Origin: Geosiphon pyriformis
Taxonomy: Eukaryota; Glomeromycota; Glomeromycetes; Archaeosporales; Geosiphonaceae
Assembly (NCBI GenBank): GCA_016748015.1
Contig: JAAOMT010000697.1
Location: 492,897-556,896 of the forward strand
DNA length: 64,000 nt
Reading direction: 5' to 3'
A program made the position numbers and the translations under genes. The notes below the pieces were generated by a model. That model did no database searches. It had not been told where the DNA came from and saw only the letters and a list, made by a program, of their open reading frames with translations. Below are positions 47,601-60,846 of this stretch, one piece after another. Within the stretch, counting starts at the first letter, position 1; every line of letters starts with the position of its first letter.

Positions 47601-48467
47601 TGAATCATCATATATTTTGATTTGATCGGAACTGTTCTCACCCGAGAGCAAATCCCTCGGTTGTTCATTGTAGAGTTCGATAAAGGAAAGCTTTACGCTA
47701 TATTCGGAAAATTTAGCTAAACTATTAAAGAGCTCAATCAAAGTCCTGGGGATGATTCCTGCATCCAGGGAAGGTAAACCATTTACCATCATTGGTGTAA
47801 CTGTAGGGTCACCGCCTTCCATAGTATAGCTAAAATGTAATGATTTTTTAAGTTTTCTTTTGGGGTTGAAAAAGATTTTCTTTAATTCAAAATTGTGAAT
47901 TGGGCTCACGTTTTTCCAGTTCCAGTCATCCCATAAGCTAGTATACTACAATTATATCTAAGAAAGAAGGGTGTTAAGAGATTAGGAATTAAAAGGAAGA
48001 ACCGGAAGACTTGATAATTCTGAATATATACCCCGAAAGAACCTAATAATAAAGTACAATGATGAAATGAATTTCCGAGGTCAAGAAAAACACCAAAATC
48101 GCCTAAGCTTACCTCTACAAGCATAGGGGCAACTATTTCTTTGAACACGTCATTTTGCGTAGCCTTTTCACCAAATACTCTATCAAACGTGTAAGTTTTC
48201 CCATGTTCTTTGAGTGATCTAATTTGGGATTTCAAAGGGTCAACCGAAAACTCGCAATCCTTTTTCCGTTTTGGTGCTTCGCGTTTATTGAGGCCCCTTA
48301 GTAAAAAGAATAGTTTTTTAACAATCGAGATTTGAAGAACAAAAACCATAATAGGAAGTGGGTGAATCTTACCGACAACGTAATACCACTTGAATATTCG
48401 CTTCTTTTACTTCTTGCTTTTTAGAACCTTGATTGGTTCGAAAAGAACTTCGGTTCATTTGGCTCAT
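44627..48467 (-). CDS. bimC: Kinesin-5 (BimC/Cut7/Eg5) mitotic motor
   Basis: Plus-end motor that crosslinks and slides spindle microtubules; 906 aa. Seventeen exons, in frame: 48373-48467, 48113-48296, 48032-48042, 47910-47957, 47470-47829, 47167-47403, 46847-47081, 46622-46772, 46376-46551, 46078-46317, 45881-46012, 45730-45811, 45532-45662, 45344-45467, 45125-45276, 44959-45063 and 44627-44884. The motor (~24-375) has P-loop GMTGTGKT (106-113), switch I NARSSRSH (229-236), switch II DLAGSE (265-270) and the kinesin-5 neck [10 protein letters not shown] long helical stalk follows. The tail has a BimC box [16 protein letters not shown] (826-841) with Cdk1-type Thr829. Exon 3 is an 11-nt microexon. 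The intron after exon 6 begins GC, and the intron after exon 12 looks U12-type AT-AC. Residues 651-906 depend on that splice. Confidence 0.93.
45663..45729 (-). other. Candidate U12-type AT-AC intron in the kinesin-5 gene
   Basis: 67-nt intron starting ATATCCTTT, exactly the minor-spliceosome AT-type 5' site, and ending TAC. TGTCCTTAGC, ending about 10 nt before the 3' end, resembles the U12 branch site TTCCTTAAC with two mismatches. Joining the flanks gives GAT T|CC ATG, which keeps frame with the downstream coiled coil and BimC box. No GT-AG or GC-AG alternative I tried keeps frame. Confidence 0.72.
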
Positions 48468-48556
48468 GGAAAGGGGGGTTTATGGATTTTGAAATGTGAT
48501 GGCACAACCTCATGGAAAATATGACCGTTGTTTTCGGAGCGCGTAGGATCTTCGCC

Positions 48557-48562
48557 ACGCGT
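48557..48562. promoter_or_regulatory. MCB-like ACGCGT box upstream of kinesin-5
   Basis: A perfect ACGCGT (MluI cell-cycle box, bound by MBF-type factors in yeasts) lies 90 bp before the kinesin-5 start, with GCGCGT nearby at 48539-48544. It fits a cell-cycle-controlled mitotic gene. One short site in a genome whose binding factors are not known to me, so only suggestive. Confidence 0.4.
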
Positions 48563-48599
48563 GTTCTGGAAAAGTGCCAATTTTATTGGTTCATCAAAC

Positions 48600-49359
48600 C
48601 TGTAATACATAAAAATCATTAATGATTAGTTTTATTAATAACTTCCTTTTTTTTAATATGGCTAAAATAACAAAAAGTGTTTTTTTTTAAATAATACAAA
48701 TTTAAAGCAGGTTTTAATTATTTTAGAATTATTTTTTTATTAAAAGTTTTTGTTAATTAAAGTTTTTTTAATACACATTAAAAATAAATAATTTTAGAAT
48801 TATAAAGTTATTCTTATTAATTAAATATCTTTTTACATTTTATTTATAATTTTAAGTTTAACAGCCAGATTAAATTTTTGTAAATTATTATAAAATTATA
48901 AACCAAATTTACAATATTCATAATAATAATATTAATTTAACTAAATCTTTTTTTAGATTCACAAAATTACTTATTAAATACATAATTTTTTAACAATAAC
49001 AAGATAAATTTTTTTATTTTTAAACACATTAAAAAACATTTAAAAACCACAAAAATAATATTTTAATACTAAATTTAGAAAACCAAATTTTAATATATTT
49101 TTTGGTAATTTTTTTTTAGTTTGTTTATTTTTAAAACAAAAAAATTAAATATTTTATATTTTTATATTTTAAATATAATAAATTTAAATAACCAATATTT
49201 TTTAAAAATATGAATAATATCAAGTAAAATTGTTTTAAAGATGTTTTTTTGTTAAAAACAAAAGATAAAAATCTAAAAAAAATATAAATATCTATTATAA
49301 AATTATAATTTGTTGTAAAAATAAAAAAAATTTTTGTATTTTTAATTTTATAATTATAA
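48600..49359. other. AT-rich DNA
   Basis: No gene. Probably decayed 5' sequence of the element at 49360 or older insertions; homology too weak to call. Confidence 0.45.
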
Positions 49360-51600
49360 ACAAAGCAAAGAGTAAAAAAAACTGCAATTAATACTTTTTT
49401 TTTAGTATTTTACAAAATTTTAACCAAAAAAGTTTTCTTTATTATAAAAGCAGTTAGACAAAATATTTTAGAAGCTTTTTTTTATTTAGTAATTGTAAAA
49501 AGCTGCCTTTAGTAATTATTAAAGCATTTTTTTCATTTTTGGCTGGTTTATTAACAGTTAAAATTTCCTCAAAAAAACACACTTAAGTTAATCTTAGTAT
49601 TGCTTTTACCTTTTCAAAGAACCTAAAAATTTTTAATAATAAATTAGTTAATAAGCTAGTTTTTTTTTCATAATTTCTATACCAAATTTTGTTAATACTT
49701 TCTTTTCAAAAAAATAATTAAAAAGACCAAAAGTTCAAAAAAGTAAAGACAATTATTTGTTTTTGCTATTGTTACATTAAACTCTTTTGTGGTTTTTAAT
49801 AAAATTTTAGATATAATTTCTTTTGTATTATTTAGTATATCATCTAAGATAAACCAAGATTAACTACTGGCTGTATTGTCAAATATAAGTTTTTTCAGTA
49901 GATTATTGCTAGTTTTAGAAATAAAACAACTATCTTCTGTAAAGTTATTTGTTCTTAAAAATTAAACTAATCAAATAGAAACTAAATTATTTTCTTTATT
50001 GGTTTTTAATACTGCCACTAATAGTGCTTAGAAAACTATTATTAGTCATTAAAGAATTGCTAAGTAAATAATCTTTACTCTAATATTTGGTACTACTTTT
50101 AAAATTAAAATAACTTATATTAAAACTGTTTTTTAATTTATACATGATTTTTTGAATGTAAAGTCAGTATTAAAAGACAATATAAAGCTCTTCTGTATAG
50201 AGTTTACTTCTTAAAAGTTTTTAAAAGCTGTTTTTTTGGTTGAGCTTATAAGCTCTGTTTGTTTAGCCACTCTTAAAATTGCCAAGTTTTTGGTAATTTC
50301 TGAGTCTGATTTTTCTTTTACTATTGTTATATTATATAATATGCTTTTAAGTATGTCTATTATTGATATTAAAACAGCTTTTAATGTATTTGGTAAAATT
50401 GTTTGTATAATACTAAAATCTATTGACATTTGGCAATATGTAATTATTTATTTTAAAAAACTGAATTCCGTTGTATTTGTTTTGAATTATTGATTAGTTT
50501 TAATGAATAAGAATAATATTAAAATGAGACTATTATATTTTGTAATAAGTTTAAAACCAAGTTGGTTAACTTTTTTTTGGCTGTACTGTCTTTAAAATTA
50601 ATAATATGATTTTTCAAGTTGGTAGTCAAATGTGTTTTATTTCTTACTTTTCTGATTCTGGTCATTATTTTCGGTTTGCTCTAATTATGTTTGAATCTCA
50701 GAATGATTTAAATATTGTAGTTATCAAAATTAGTACATTAAAAAAATACTATATGTAATAAAAAACTCCTAAAAATTAGGATTGTTTTCAGTATTAGAGT
50801 TTGGATCATCTGGTTTTGAATTGTAAAATGTCTCTATTTCTCTTTTTTAAGATTTTCAGAATTTTTGTCTCTTATGTTGTTGGCAACAAATTTTATGTTA
50901 GAGTTACTGCTCTTATATTTTTTTTGGCTTCTTGTCTTTTAGTTGGTTTAGCTTTTTTTGCTAATATAATAGTTGTTAATTCTGTGGTTTTTTTTCAATT
51001 AACTTCTTTGAAATCAAAGTTGGCCAAGCTTTTTGCTCTGATTAATTTTATTGTTAAGCTGGTTGGTTTTTTGGTTACTATGTTTGAATAATTTGTTAAT
51101 AAGAATTTGGTTTCAAGTAGTATTTTTGGTCTTAAAGTTAATAAAGTTTTAGTATACATAAATACTTTTAACAAGGCTATTAGTAAGCTAAAACAGAAAG
51201 TAGTTGCTTTAAAAACTGAATATAATTATGAAAACATTAATATGTTCAGCCTTTATATAAGTTTGTTTTCTATTGATAATAATGTTTTTTCTAATTTAAT
51301 GTTACTTTGGAAACATAAATCTATTGTTGTAAAGACTAATGCCTTAAAAACAGCTAAATAGCTGATTAGATTAATTAATAATAGTGCTATATTGTTTAAA
51401 ATTATTCAAAAAATGTTTTTTTTAAATAAGTTTTCTTCTAAAGTATCAACATAATATAGTCTGAATTGGCTTAAGTAGCTAATTATATATAGAAAACATG
51501 TAAACTACATTTAATATTGAAACACTTAATTTGTTTCTAATTTTTAAATAATAGTTGAACAGTATTTGTTAAATCTTAATAAAATAAAATTATATTAAAA
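49360..51600 (+). mobile_element. AT-converted short ORF1-only LINE relative
   Basis: Plus-strand counterpart of the element at 2740-4985. The N-terminal block lies near 49365-49500, and the RRM-like block at 50236-50493 matches 3807-4150 almost codon for codon once C-to-T and G-to-A changes are allowed. The block at 50801-51091 matches 3221-3529. After a further ~350 bp comes a LINE-type 3' UTR at 51455-51590. Endonuclease and RT are absent, as in the other copies. Confidence 0.72.
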
Positions 51601-51639
51601 AAAAAACCTTTTTTTTTATATATTCAAAATTTTTTAAAA

Positions 51640-53240
51640 AACATAATTTTCAGAAAAAAAAGTTTTTATTTTTGTTATTTTTTTTTAATATTTTTTAACC
51701 AACAATTTTTTTTATTGTAGACTTGAAAACTATTTTTGGTAATAGTATGTTTAAAAAAAAGGCATCCAAAAGAGCTTTTTATAATTCTGCTAATGGTTTT
51801 TTCTCTCAAAAAAAGAGAATTATTTTTGGTAATATTAAATACTTTGGTAATAAGAAAAATATTTCTTTAGTTAAGTCTGGTTTTAATGATAATATGTATT
51901 TAGATATAGATAGTAAATCTAGTAATAATAAAGACAGTAGTTTTATAACTTGTAAATAGTGAGTTTTTTCTTAATTTAGCTGCTATTATTTCTAAAACCA
52001 GAAGAGTAATTTCTAAGATAATTTGTGGCTTTTTTTGGTTTTTTTGATTTCAATATAGAAGAAAAAGTTAAATTCTTTTCATTTTTTCTTAATATCTTAT
52101 TAAATAAAAAGTAAATTAATCTCAAGATAATAAAAGCTTTAGTAAAAATATTTGTTAAGAAATTTTTTGTCTTGAATATTAATTTTTTAGCTGTAAAAAA
52201 CAAATTGACAATAATAAAAACTTAGCTTATTAGAAAATTTTTTTCATTAATTAATAGATTTGAAAAGGTTACTACTTTTTTAAAATTTAAAAAGATTATT
52301 AAATTCATGTTTATATTAGAAAAGCACATAAATAAGGTCATATTATTGGCTAAGAAAAAGAGAATCAAAGTAAACAGTTATATTAAAAAACAAAAAATTA
52401 AATCAAAACAGACTGTGATAATCAAAAAAATTTTCATAAATATACCAAAACAAATAATTGTTATTGCAATATCAGAGTTTGGTCAAATTGTGTTGATCTA
52501 ATTACAACTGATTAGACTGTATTAAAAGACTGTAATAGAGTTTGCCAAATTGGTTTAAGCAGATTAATTGACAACAAGATAATTATTTTTAATCAAAAAA
52601 AATTCAGTATATATGGCAAAGGCTATAAAAGATTATAATATTTAAATATCTAAAAATTATTTTAAAATGTTTTTATTTATCTTGCTTATAAGAACAACAG
52701 CTTATAATTTAAGCACTTTATTAAAGAAAACTAATAAAAAAACTTGCATTATTAATTAATTATTTGAAACTAATAATAAGGTCTATTATACTATAATTGA
52801 TTTTAAAACAGAAGATAATTTAGAATCTGCTTTTTACATAGAGCCAATTTTGAATGGCATAAAACTTTTTTGGACCAGAATAAATTTGGTTTACTGTAAA
52901 AAGTATAACCATTTTGAATATTTAGCTTTGGAATGTAATATATTAAGTATATATATCTTGTTTTTTTTAAAAACTTATAAAAAGATAATATTAAATGAAA
53001 ATCATTTTCAATTGGCCAAATTATATATAAAAAAAAGTGTTCTTATTTTACATTCTGCTATTTTTGGTGGTCAATTATAAGCACAGATAGTTTTATTTAC
53101 TGTTTTTTCTAATAGTATTAATTTTGAATCTGGTTTTAGGTTATCTTTTTTTGGTACTCTGTATGCTGATAAGAGTCTGCTTGTTGTTCAAGATAATTTG
53201 TTTATTGATATTTGTCTGGTTTTATTAAAACACTTTTTAA
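51640..53240 (+). mobile_element. AT-converted LINE 5' part, ORF1 region (copy G)
   Basis: Starts right after the tail of the preceding element. ORF1 landmarks in order: 51723-51959 (acidic part), 52307-52501 (the block equivalent to NTNLKxxxxxSxQTVVIKEIP), the decayed knuckle near 52900-52960, and 53030-53070 (AIFGGQ). Ends at about 53240 where hAT-like sequence begins. Confidence 0.68.
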
Positions 53241-54000
53241 TAAGGTTTTAATATTCAGTTTAGTTTGGTTCAAGTTTAATCAAACTACTAAACCAAACCA
53301 AACTCAAACAAAAAATTTGGCAAAATTTCAAACTTAAATTTAAACTAAACTTAAAATTACTGAACTTAAACTAAACTTGAACACATGCAATAAACTTGAT
53401 TCAAATTTGGTTTGAAGTTCATAAATATGTTTAGATTTAACTATTAAAAATATATTAAAATATTATATTACTATTTAAATTTTTTTTTTAATGGTTTTTG
53501 TATCTATAATCAAAAACACTGTGCTGTTTTTATAGTTTTAGGCATTAAGTGAGATTTTATATCTGTAATCATATTTTTATTTGCAGAAAAAATCTATTTA
53601 AAAGCAACAGATAATTTTTGGATTGCCAAATAATTACAAACCATATATGTAAAATAAAGAAATTATATGTCTAAATATCAAATTATTAATAAAATATTAA
53701 TTTAGATAAATATTTTTTGTAATATATCTTCCATTATGTTATTATATCTATTTTTTTATTGGCCATCTTTTTAAAGATATAACAATTAATTTTGTCAAAT
53801 TTTTTTTCTTATTATTGTCAAAGTCTGTTTCTAATATAAATTATATAATTAATATTATAGTATTATTAAAATTGCTATTTAACAAAAAATTATCATTTGA
53901 TATTGGTATAATATCCAGTATATATTCTGTTTTAAAGAAAGTATGCATTCTAAAGATTTATTTATCATGTAAAATTTGGAAAATAAAACTGTTTAAATAA
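53241..54000 (-). mobile_element. hAT-type DNA transposon relic
   Basis: The minus strand at 53507-53640 encodes a decayed hAT C-terminal dimerisation motif (CNYLAIQKLSVAFK, stop, IFSANKNMIT, then MPKTIKTAQCF), ending in TGA. Beyond its stop, 53245-53430 holds clustered TTTGGTTTxA and AAACCAAAC words in both orientations, like the subterminal repeats of hAT elements. The 5' end of the element (higher coordinates) could not be found, so the right border given is a guess. Confidence 0.55.
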
Positions 54001-54942
54001 ATTAATAATTTATAATTCTTTTATTTTATTAATATTATTATTCAAAAATTCTTTTTTTGTAAAATAATGGAATTTTTTTCTTGAATCTAATATAATACAG
54101 AGTATTATAATTATATTTGTTTTAAAATAATATTCAACCAACTTTTTTTTTGTTGTTCTAATCACTATAACAAGTAATAAATTTAATATTAAATATATTA
54201 AATAAATAAATACAATCAAGATTATAATGCTTTATCAGATTTATTATTATCAATTATATCTTTAATGTAATTAAAAATGATATTAAAGAGAAAAATAATT
54301 GAAAAAATAATATTATTTGAACTAGCTAATATTTTAATCATAATATTCTTAAATAGTTTAAAAAATTTAGCAATTTTATCAAAAACAGTCTATTAATCAT
54401 GTAAAATAGCATATTGATGAAAATTAATATAAGTACTAATAAGAATGTTTAATGTCTATAAATTTACAATTAGAATTTTTGTATTCAAAATATATGAAAT
54501 CAAAAATAAATAACTTGCTAATTTAAAAAATAATTCATTCTTAATCATATTATAAGTAAAATTCTACCAAGTAGAATAATCTAAAATAGATTTATGGTAT
54601 TTAATTTAATATGTATTACAGATGTATTCAAAAAGCTTAAAACATTAAGATAAAATACAAATTACAGAGTTAAGTTTTTTAATTTTTAATTTATATAAAG
54701 TTTACATTAGAAAAATTTTAGGTAGATATATTTAGTTTGGGTTTTTAATAAATATCTTGAAAATATCATTTTTTATTTTATTTAGAACTGTCTGTATTGT
54801 CAAGTTTAAAATATGATTAAAGCATTAAAATCAAAAATCTTTTGAATTCTATTGAATATTTTTCTTTTCTAATTTTTTCACTAACTTTTTTATAAAAGTA
54901 TTATTATTTGTGATATTATTAAGAGTAATAGCAAAAAACTAT
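54001..54942. other. AT-rich DNA, possibly the rest of the hAT relic
   Basis: No confident coding signal or terminal repeat. Confidence 0.35.
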
Positions 54943-56277
54943 TGCTATAAATAATTATTTGAAGTATTAAAACAAATAACAAACTCATAACTTGGTGCTC
55001 AATAACTGAGAATATTGGTAATTTCTGAAGATTTTGAAGTCTAAAGATTTTGGTTGAGTTTTTTGTATAATAGACAGAAATTCAATTAATAGTTTCTTCT
55101 GTGAATTTTTTTTTTCAACATAATAGCCAGTTTATTTTAGCAGTTATGCTCTTTTAATAAGCTATTCTTAAGTTTTCTATTCTTGTTCCCAAGTTTTTTA
55201 CCAAACTATTTTGATGTTAATTACTCAACATTTAATTTTTTTAATTAATTAGTAAACAACAAAAAAAATAAAATAAAAAAAAATAAAAAGAAAATAAAAA
55301 AAGAAATAAAAAATTGGTATTCTGTTAATAGCCATAATTAAGAGCTATTGGTTCAATATAATTAAGTATTGAATTTTATTAACATAAAATATTAATAGTG
55401 TAAAATGGATTAATATTTTTTTAATTAAGTAATAATAACATAGATTTGGATAATAATAGATGTTTTATTAATATAAGTATAATTCTATTTCAAGTTATAA
55501 AAAACTATCTTTTAAAAAGAGAAATATTATTGTTTTGAATTAAATTGTTTATCTTTTTTGCTTCTAATATTTTTGTTATATATATAATTCATATTATACA
55601 AAATTTTTTGAAATCCTTTAATTTTTTTGAAAAAAATTCTGAAATTCCTCTTTTTTACTATGTTTATTTCTAATTGATTATTTTTTCTACTTATTATAAT
55701 TCCTAATTTCTATAAGTAACATTATTTTTTTCTTTTAATATTAAGCTTTATCAAAATTTTTTAATTTTTTGGAAAGATTTAAAAGCACAATATATTGTTT
55801 GAAGTTTTCATTGGAGTTTAAATTGTTATTATTATTGTTATTGTTATTATTATTAAAGTCTAAATTGAGATTAAATTTCAATTCTAATTTTAAAGTGCAG
55901 CTGCTAATTGGTTCTTCTTCTTTAAAAATTAAATAGATTATGCATTATAGTAGATTGTAAATAAGATTACAATTATTATAATATTCAAAGTCACTGAATA
56001 TTAAGCAATATTTACAAAGTTTAGCATTTAATTGTTCTAAATACTGCTTTTGCTTTTCTCTAATGAGTGCCAAATCTTGGTAGTATTTATATAATTGTTC
56101 TGAATTACTTGTTTGGATTTGGAATAAGAATGATATTAATAGGTTTCAGTGAATTGTTTTTAATCATAAATATTTTACTAAATAAAGCATCTTTAATTTT
56201 GGCACTTACCATTTATCAGATTTAGTCTTTGTTATATAAGTAACCATCTAAATATGAAAACACTTAATTTTATGCAG
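54943..56277 (-). mobile_element. Minus-oriented gypsy LTR with adjoining internal DNA, truncated
   Basis: LTR 54943-55721 (starts TGCTATAAAT, a mutated TGTTACAGGT; ends AAGTAACA). It is followed by a polypurine tract on the minus strand (AAAAGAAAAAAATAA) and internal sequence matching 28336-28870, including the Asn/Ser repeat. It is therefore a second copy of the non-autonomous element, cut at 56277 by the next LTR. Confidence 0.7.
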
Positions 56278-56999
56278 TATTATTTATAGAAATAGAAATT
56301 ATAACACAAATTATGTATATATAATAAGAGTATTAGAAACAGAAAAAGTATTCAAGACAATTCAATTTAGAACAACAATACCTCTTCCTTTAAAAGATAG
56401 TTTTTTATAACTTAAAGTGAAATTATACTTATATTAATAAAAACATTTATTATTATTCAAATCTATATTATCATCACTTGATTAAAAAAAATATTAATTT
56501 ATTTTATACTATTAATACTTTATATTGATAGAATTCAATACTTAATTATATTGGATCATTAACTCTTAATTATAACTATTAACAGAATACTAATTTTTTA
56601 TTTTTTATTTTATTTATTGTTTTTTTTTGTTTTTTTTTGTTTTCTTTGTTGTTTATTAATTGATAAAAAAATTAAGTACTAAGTAATTGATATTAAAAAT
56701 AATTTGGTAAAAGACTTGAAAACAAGGATAAAAATTTAAGAATAGCTTACCAAAAGAGCACAATTGCCAGAATAAACTGGTCACTATACTAAAAAAAATT
56801 CACAAAAAAAACTATCAATTAAATCTTTGTCTATTTTACAAAAAACTTAACCAAAATTTTTAAAAATTACTAATATTTCCAGCTATTGAGCACTAAATTA
56901 CAAATTTGTTATTTGTTTTAACATCTCAAATAATTACTTGTAATATTTGGTGTTTTTTATAAGGTATAATTCAATAAAAAACCAGCATTAACATTAATT

Positions 57000-58660
57000 A
57001 TCTGAAAAAATAACAGAATTAAAAGTAATAAAAACAAACCATTTAGAATTTGCCAAATTCTTATTTTAATATTATCAAACTTATCTCAAACTAACAAGTA
57101 ATTATTGGTTACTAAAATTAGCTTTTAATTTCTATGTCAATGAAAAAATTAAATTCTATTTGGAAAACCAAGAAAATTTAAAAGCTGCTCTCAAAAACTT
57201 TTATAGTGAATTACTCTAAAGCACTACACTTTCACAAAATTATTTGTTTATCTTACTAATTACAGAAATAAATCAAAAAATTAAGAATTACACTCAACAA
57301 AAATTTTCTATTATCTTAGCAGACAAAAAATAATTACAAACTTTAGCAGAAACATCAAAAAAAATACAACCACTTACTTAGAAGAAACCAAGAATTATTT
57401 TATTCATTTACTTGTTATATTATTATATATCAAGAAATACTATCCACATATTATCCAAATTCACATTAACATTAACAGCAAAAACACTATTATCTAAAAT
57501 ATTATTTTAAAATAATTAAGAGAAAACCAAACTATTAAAAACTTATAGCAATTTCTTTGAAAAATTTAAATTGTAACTAACAACACCATTAAAATTTCAA
57601 TTACCATCATTTCAACCAAATTTCAGGTCTATCAGTTATTGAAAAAATACTGAATCAAAAGAAAAAAAAAAACAGTAATTAGAGAAATAACAATTAAAAC
57701 CTAATCTCAAATAACTCAGAAGTTTAAACTTTGATAGTTTAAATCCAGCCAAATCTAAACAATCCAAACTCAGCTCTTATTTTTCTATAAAACTTACCTT
57801 TAGTTATCTCAATTAATTAACCACCAATAGCACCAATCACTATATAGCAACAATTACAACAACAATTACTATTTACACCAATGGCCTATGTACTAATTAC
57901 AAAACTCAAGAAATTTACTGACAAAGAAGACAATGTCCAAGCATGGCTAAATAACATAGCAAAAATTATTATAGTTAATGGATAGTATAATACCAAAGTC
58001 TTTTAAGTTATTTCTTATTTTTTATAAATCACAGTTAACTTATAATACTAGAATTTTGTCAACAAATCTTAAAATTTTAACATATTTAAAACTGTATTTC
58101 TACAGTATTTTAGTGATATTAATAGTATAAATTACTTGTTAACTAACTTTACGACTATCAAACAAGATAATATAAAAGCAGTTATTACTTATTTAAGATA
58201 TTTTCACAGGAATTTGCACCAAATTCAAGCAATTAACACTAATTACTTTATAGCACCACAGATTTTAAATCAATTTATCCATAAATTATGCAGCAACTTA
58301 TTACAATAGGTATGCTTAATATAGTTAAATACTTTTTAAAATGCAGTTACACATGCCAAAGATTTTAAATCAGCTAAATTTGAAGCCAACTATGTTCAAG
58401 CCATAAGTCTAGTAATGAATAAATTATCTGAATTAAATACCAAATTAAAGCAATTTGGTGAAGTTATTAATCAGAAAATTGAGAGATATTTAATTAATAA
58501 TTAAGCAATTTATTAACCTTCTTAACATTGTGATAATTCAAAATTAATTATGTTTATTATTATTATTAACCAGCTAATTATGATAACAAAAAATATGTAA
58601 TTGTTACTATTATGGTAAACAAGGGTATTTAAAAGCAGATTGCTGTTTTAGATTTAATAA
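57000..58660 (+). pseudogene. Gypsy gag, decayed, with ruined CCHC knuckle
   Basis: Matches the gag at 21840 (for example the block equivalent to NFYINNRITECL at 57130). Continues through the capsid start at 57880-57970 (MAYVLITKLKKFTDKED, QAWLNNIAK). The knuckle near 58598-58640 reads CxYYYGKQGYLKADC, with one Cys and the His changed to Tyr, each explained by a single G-to-A or C-to-T change. Many stops. Confidence 0.72.
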
Positions 58661-58979
58661 CCAATAATTAGGTAATTAATATTAAAACTCCAATTACAGG
58701 TTTTAAATCCAGAACTATGTTAACAATTTGTTATTGGAATCATACCAAACCTATTATGTACCAATAATACAACAACTTATATATTTATCTTTAATATATT
58801 AAACTCTAGCACCAGTAATCTATTAGTCATAGCCACAAGTAATTTATTAATCCCAACAAATTTAAACACTATTCTAATATACTGTGCCAATATTAAATAG
58901 AATCTAAAGACTAAAAATTATTTACACAATTTAATAATACTGTTTTTTTTCAACTATTAAATTAATTACTGAATTCTGA

Positions 58980-59800
58980 CAAATAGAAATAAATTCAGAA
59001 AGTAGAAAAAAACTGCTTTTATTACCAAGTATAATATCTATAAATTTACAGTTATGTTTTTTGGTTTTATTAATGCTCCTTTTACTTTTCAATGCTTAAT
59101 AAACAAAGTATTTAAATTAGTAAAAAAAAACTTTGTTTTAATTTATTTGAATAACATAATAATATACTTAAAAATCTGGAATAAACATTTTAAATATTTA
59201 CATAAGATTTTTGATCTCTTTAGAAATAATGATCTTAAGATTAACTTAATTAAATTTTTTTTTGGACAACAATTTACTTAGTTTTTTGGTTATTTTATTA
59301 AAAAAAATGGAATCTTTTCTAATTCAACCAAGATTGAAAAAGTCCAAAATATTAAACAATTAATAAACATTTATAAACTACACTTTTTTTTGGTTTGGCT
59401 TCTTATTATCAAAAGTTTGTTAAAATTTTTTCCAAAATCGTCTTTTTTTTTAATCAGTTATTTAAGAAAACTGTGAATTACTATTGAAATATGTATTAAC
59501 AAAAAGCTTTTGAAACTCTAAAGAAAAAACTAGTCACTGAACCAATTCTTAAGTAATCTAATCTGAATTAATTTTCTATCCTCTATACTGGTTTTGGATT
59601 TGATACTGTCTTATATTAGAAAAATAAAGATAATAAAGAACATGCCATAGTTTATACTAGCAAATTTTTTTTTTCAGTAAAACAGAATTACTTAATTACT
59701 GCACAAGAATACTTAGCAGTAGTTTAATCTATTAATTATTAAAATAAGTATTTTTTTGGTATAAAATTCTTAGTAATAACAAATTATTAAGCTTGGTTTG
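58980..59800 (+). pseudogene. Gypsy reverse transcriptase and RNase H, decayed
   Basis: The open block at 59054-59281 is unmistakably the Ty3/gypsy RT palm (MFFGFINAPFTFQCLINKVF, then the active site YLNN where YLDD is required). Downstream, at 59580-59760, RNase H-like remnants occur (HAIVYTSKF, NYLITAQEYLAV). Both catalytic Asp are changed to Asn by G-to-A. Confidence 0.8.
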
Positions 59801-60199
59801 GCTATATAACAAAAAAAAACTGGAATATGAATGAATAACTTGTTGGATATTTTATTTGAATAAATTCAACTATAATATATAGCATTACAAAAAAACTTAT
59901 TATTAAAATGCCAATGCTTTTTTTAGACTTATTATTTAGTAATAGTATAACTTTTTTAAACCAAATTAACCTAATCATTAGTAACTTTTTTTTAAACAAA
60001 CACAATAATAGACTTGAACAACTATTCTATCATAATAAAATTTTTGGATAAAGAATAATATTTACTAAACTATATTTAATAACAAAAAAAACATTTATAA
60101 AAACAATTAAATTTTTATTTAATTTACCAGAACCAATTATACAAAAGAAATAAAAAAAATTTTGATTATTTCCAAAAAATTATCAGATTTGAAAAAAAA

Positions 60200-60600
60200 A
60201 TTGTAATTTATAACATATATACTAATTCATAAGCTAGATATTTTGAAAAAACTAAAACAATTCAGAAAACTCTAATTTGCTATTATTAATCTATCTTGAA
60301 AAAAAACATTGTTAAATAGATTAAAACTTGTGATACCTGCCAAAAAAAATCTAATCAAAAAAATTACTTATCCAATTTTTGTTGGTTAGTTATTTGACTA
60401 AATTAATATAGATATTGTTAAACTTTAAACAATAACTCTTAATGACAACAAATACATTATTACAATTACTAATTATCTTATAAAATAAGTAGAAATAAAA
60501 GCCACTCCAAATTAAACAGTAGTTTTTATTGCTAATTTTATTTATAAAAATATCATTTGTAATCATAATTGTTCCAAAAAACTTTTATTTAATAAAAAAA
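60200..60600 (+). pseudogene. Gypsy integrase, decayed
   Basis: The segment with KTIQKTLICYY, a stop, LKKNIVK, then TCDTCQKK (about 60250-60350) corresponds to the HHCC zinc-binding region of gypsy integrases. The core domain start follows (about 60400), with stops. Confidence 0.6.
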
Positions 60601-60846
60601 GAGCTTTTTTAGTATATTAATTAAAAAACTTTGTAGAAAAATAGAAATATATTATAAATTTTTTTTTTACTACTTCTAAACAAATGACTTAATGAAATAT
60701 TTTAACAGAATATTATATAAAACCTTAGCCAAAACCAATAAAAAACAAACTTATAAAACAAAGTACTGTTTTTAGCTTTGTTTGCTTATAAAACTGTAAA
60801 TTATAACATAACAAGTTAGAAATTTTTTTATCTGTTTTATAGACAA

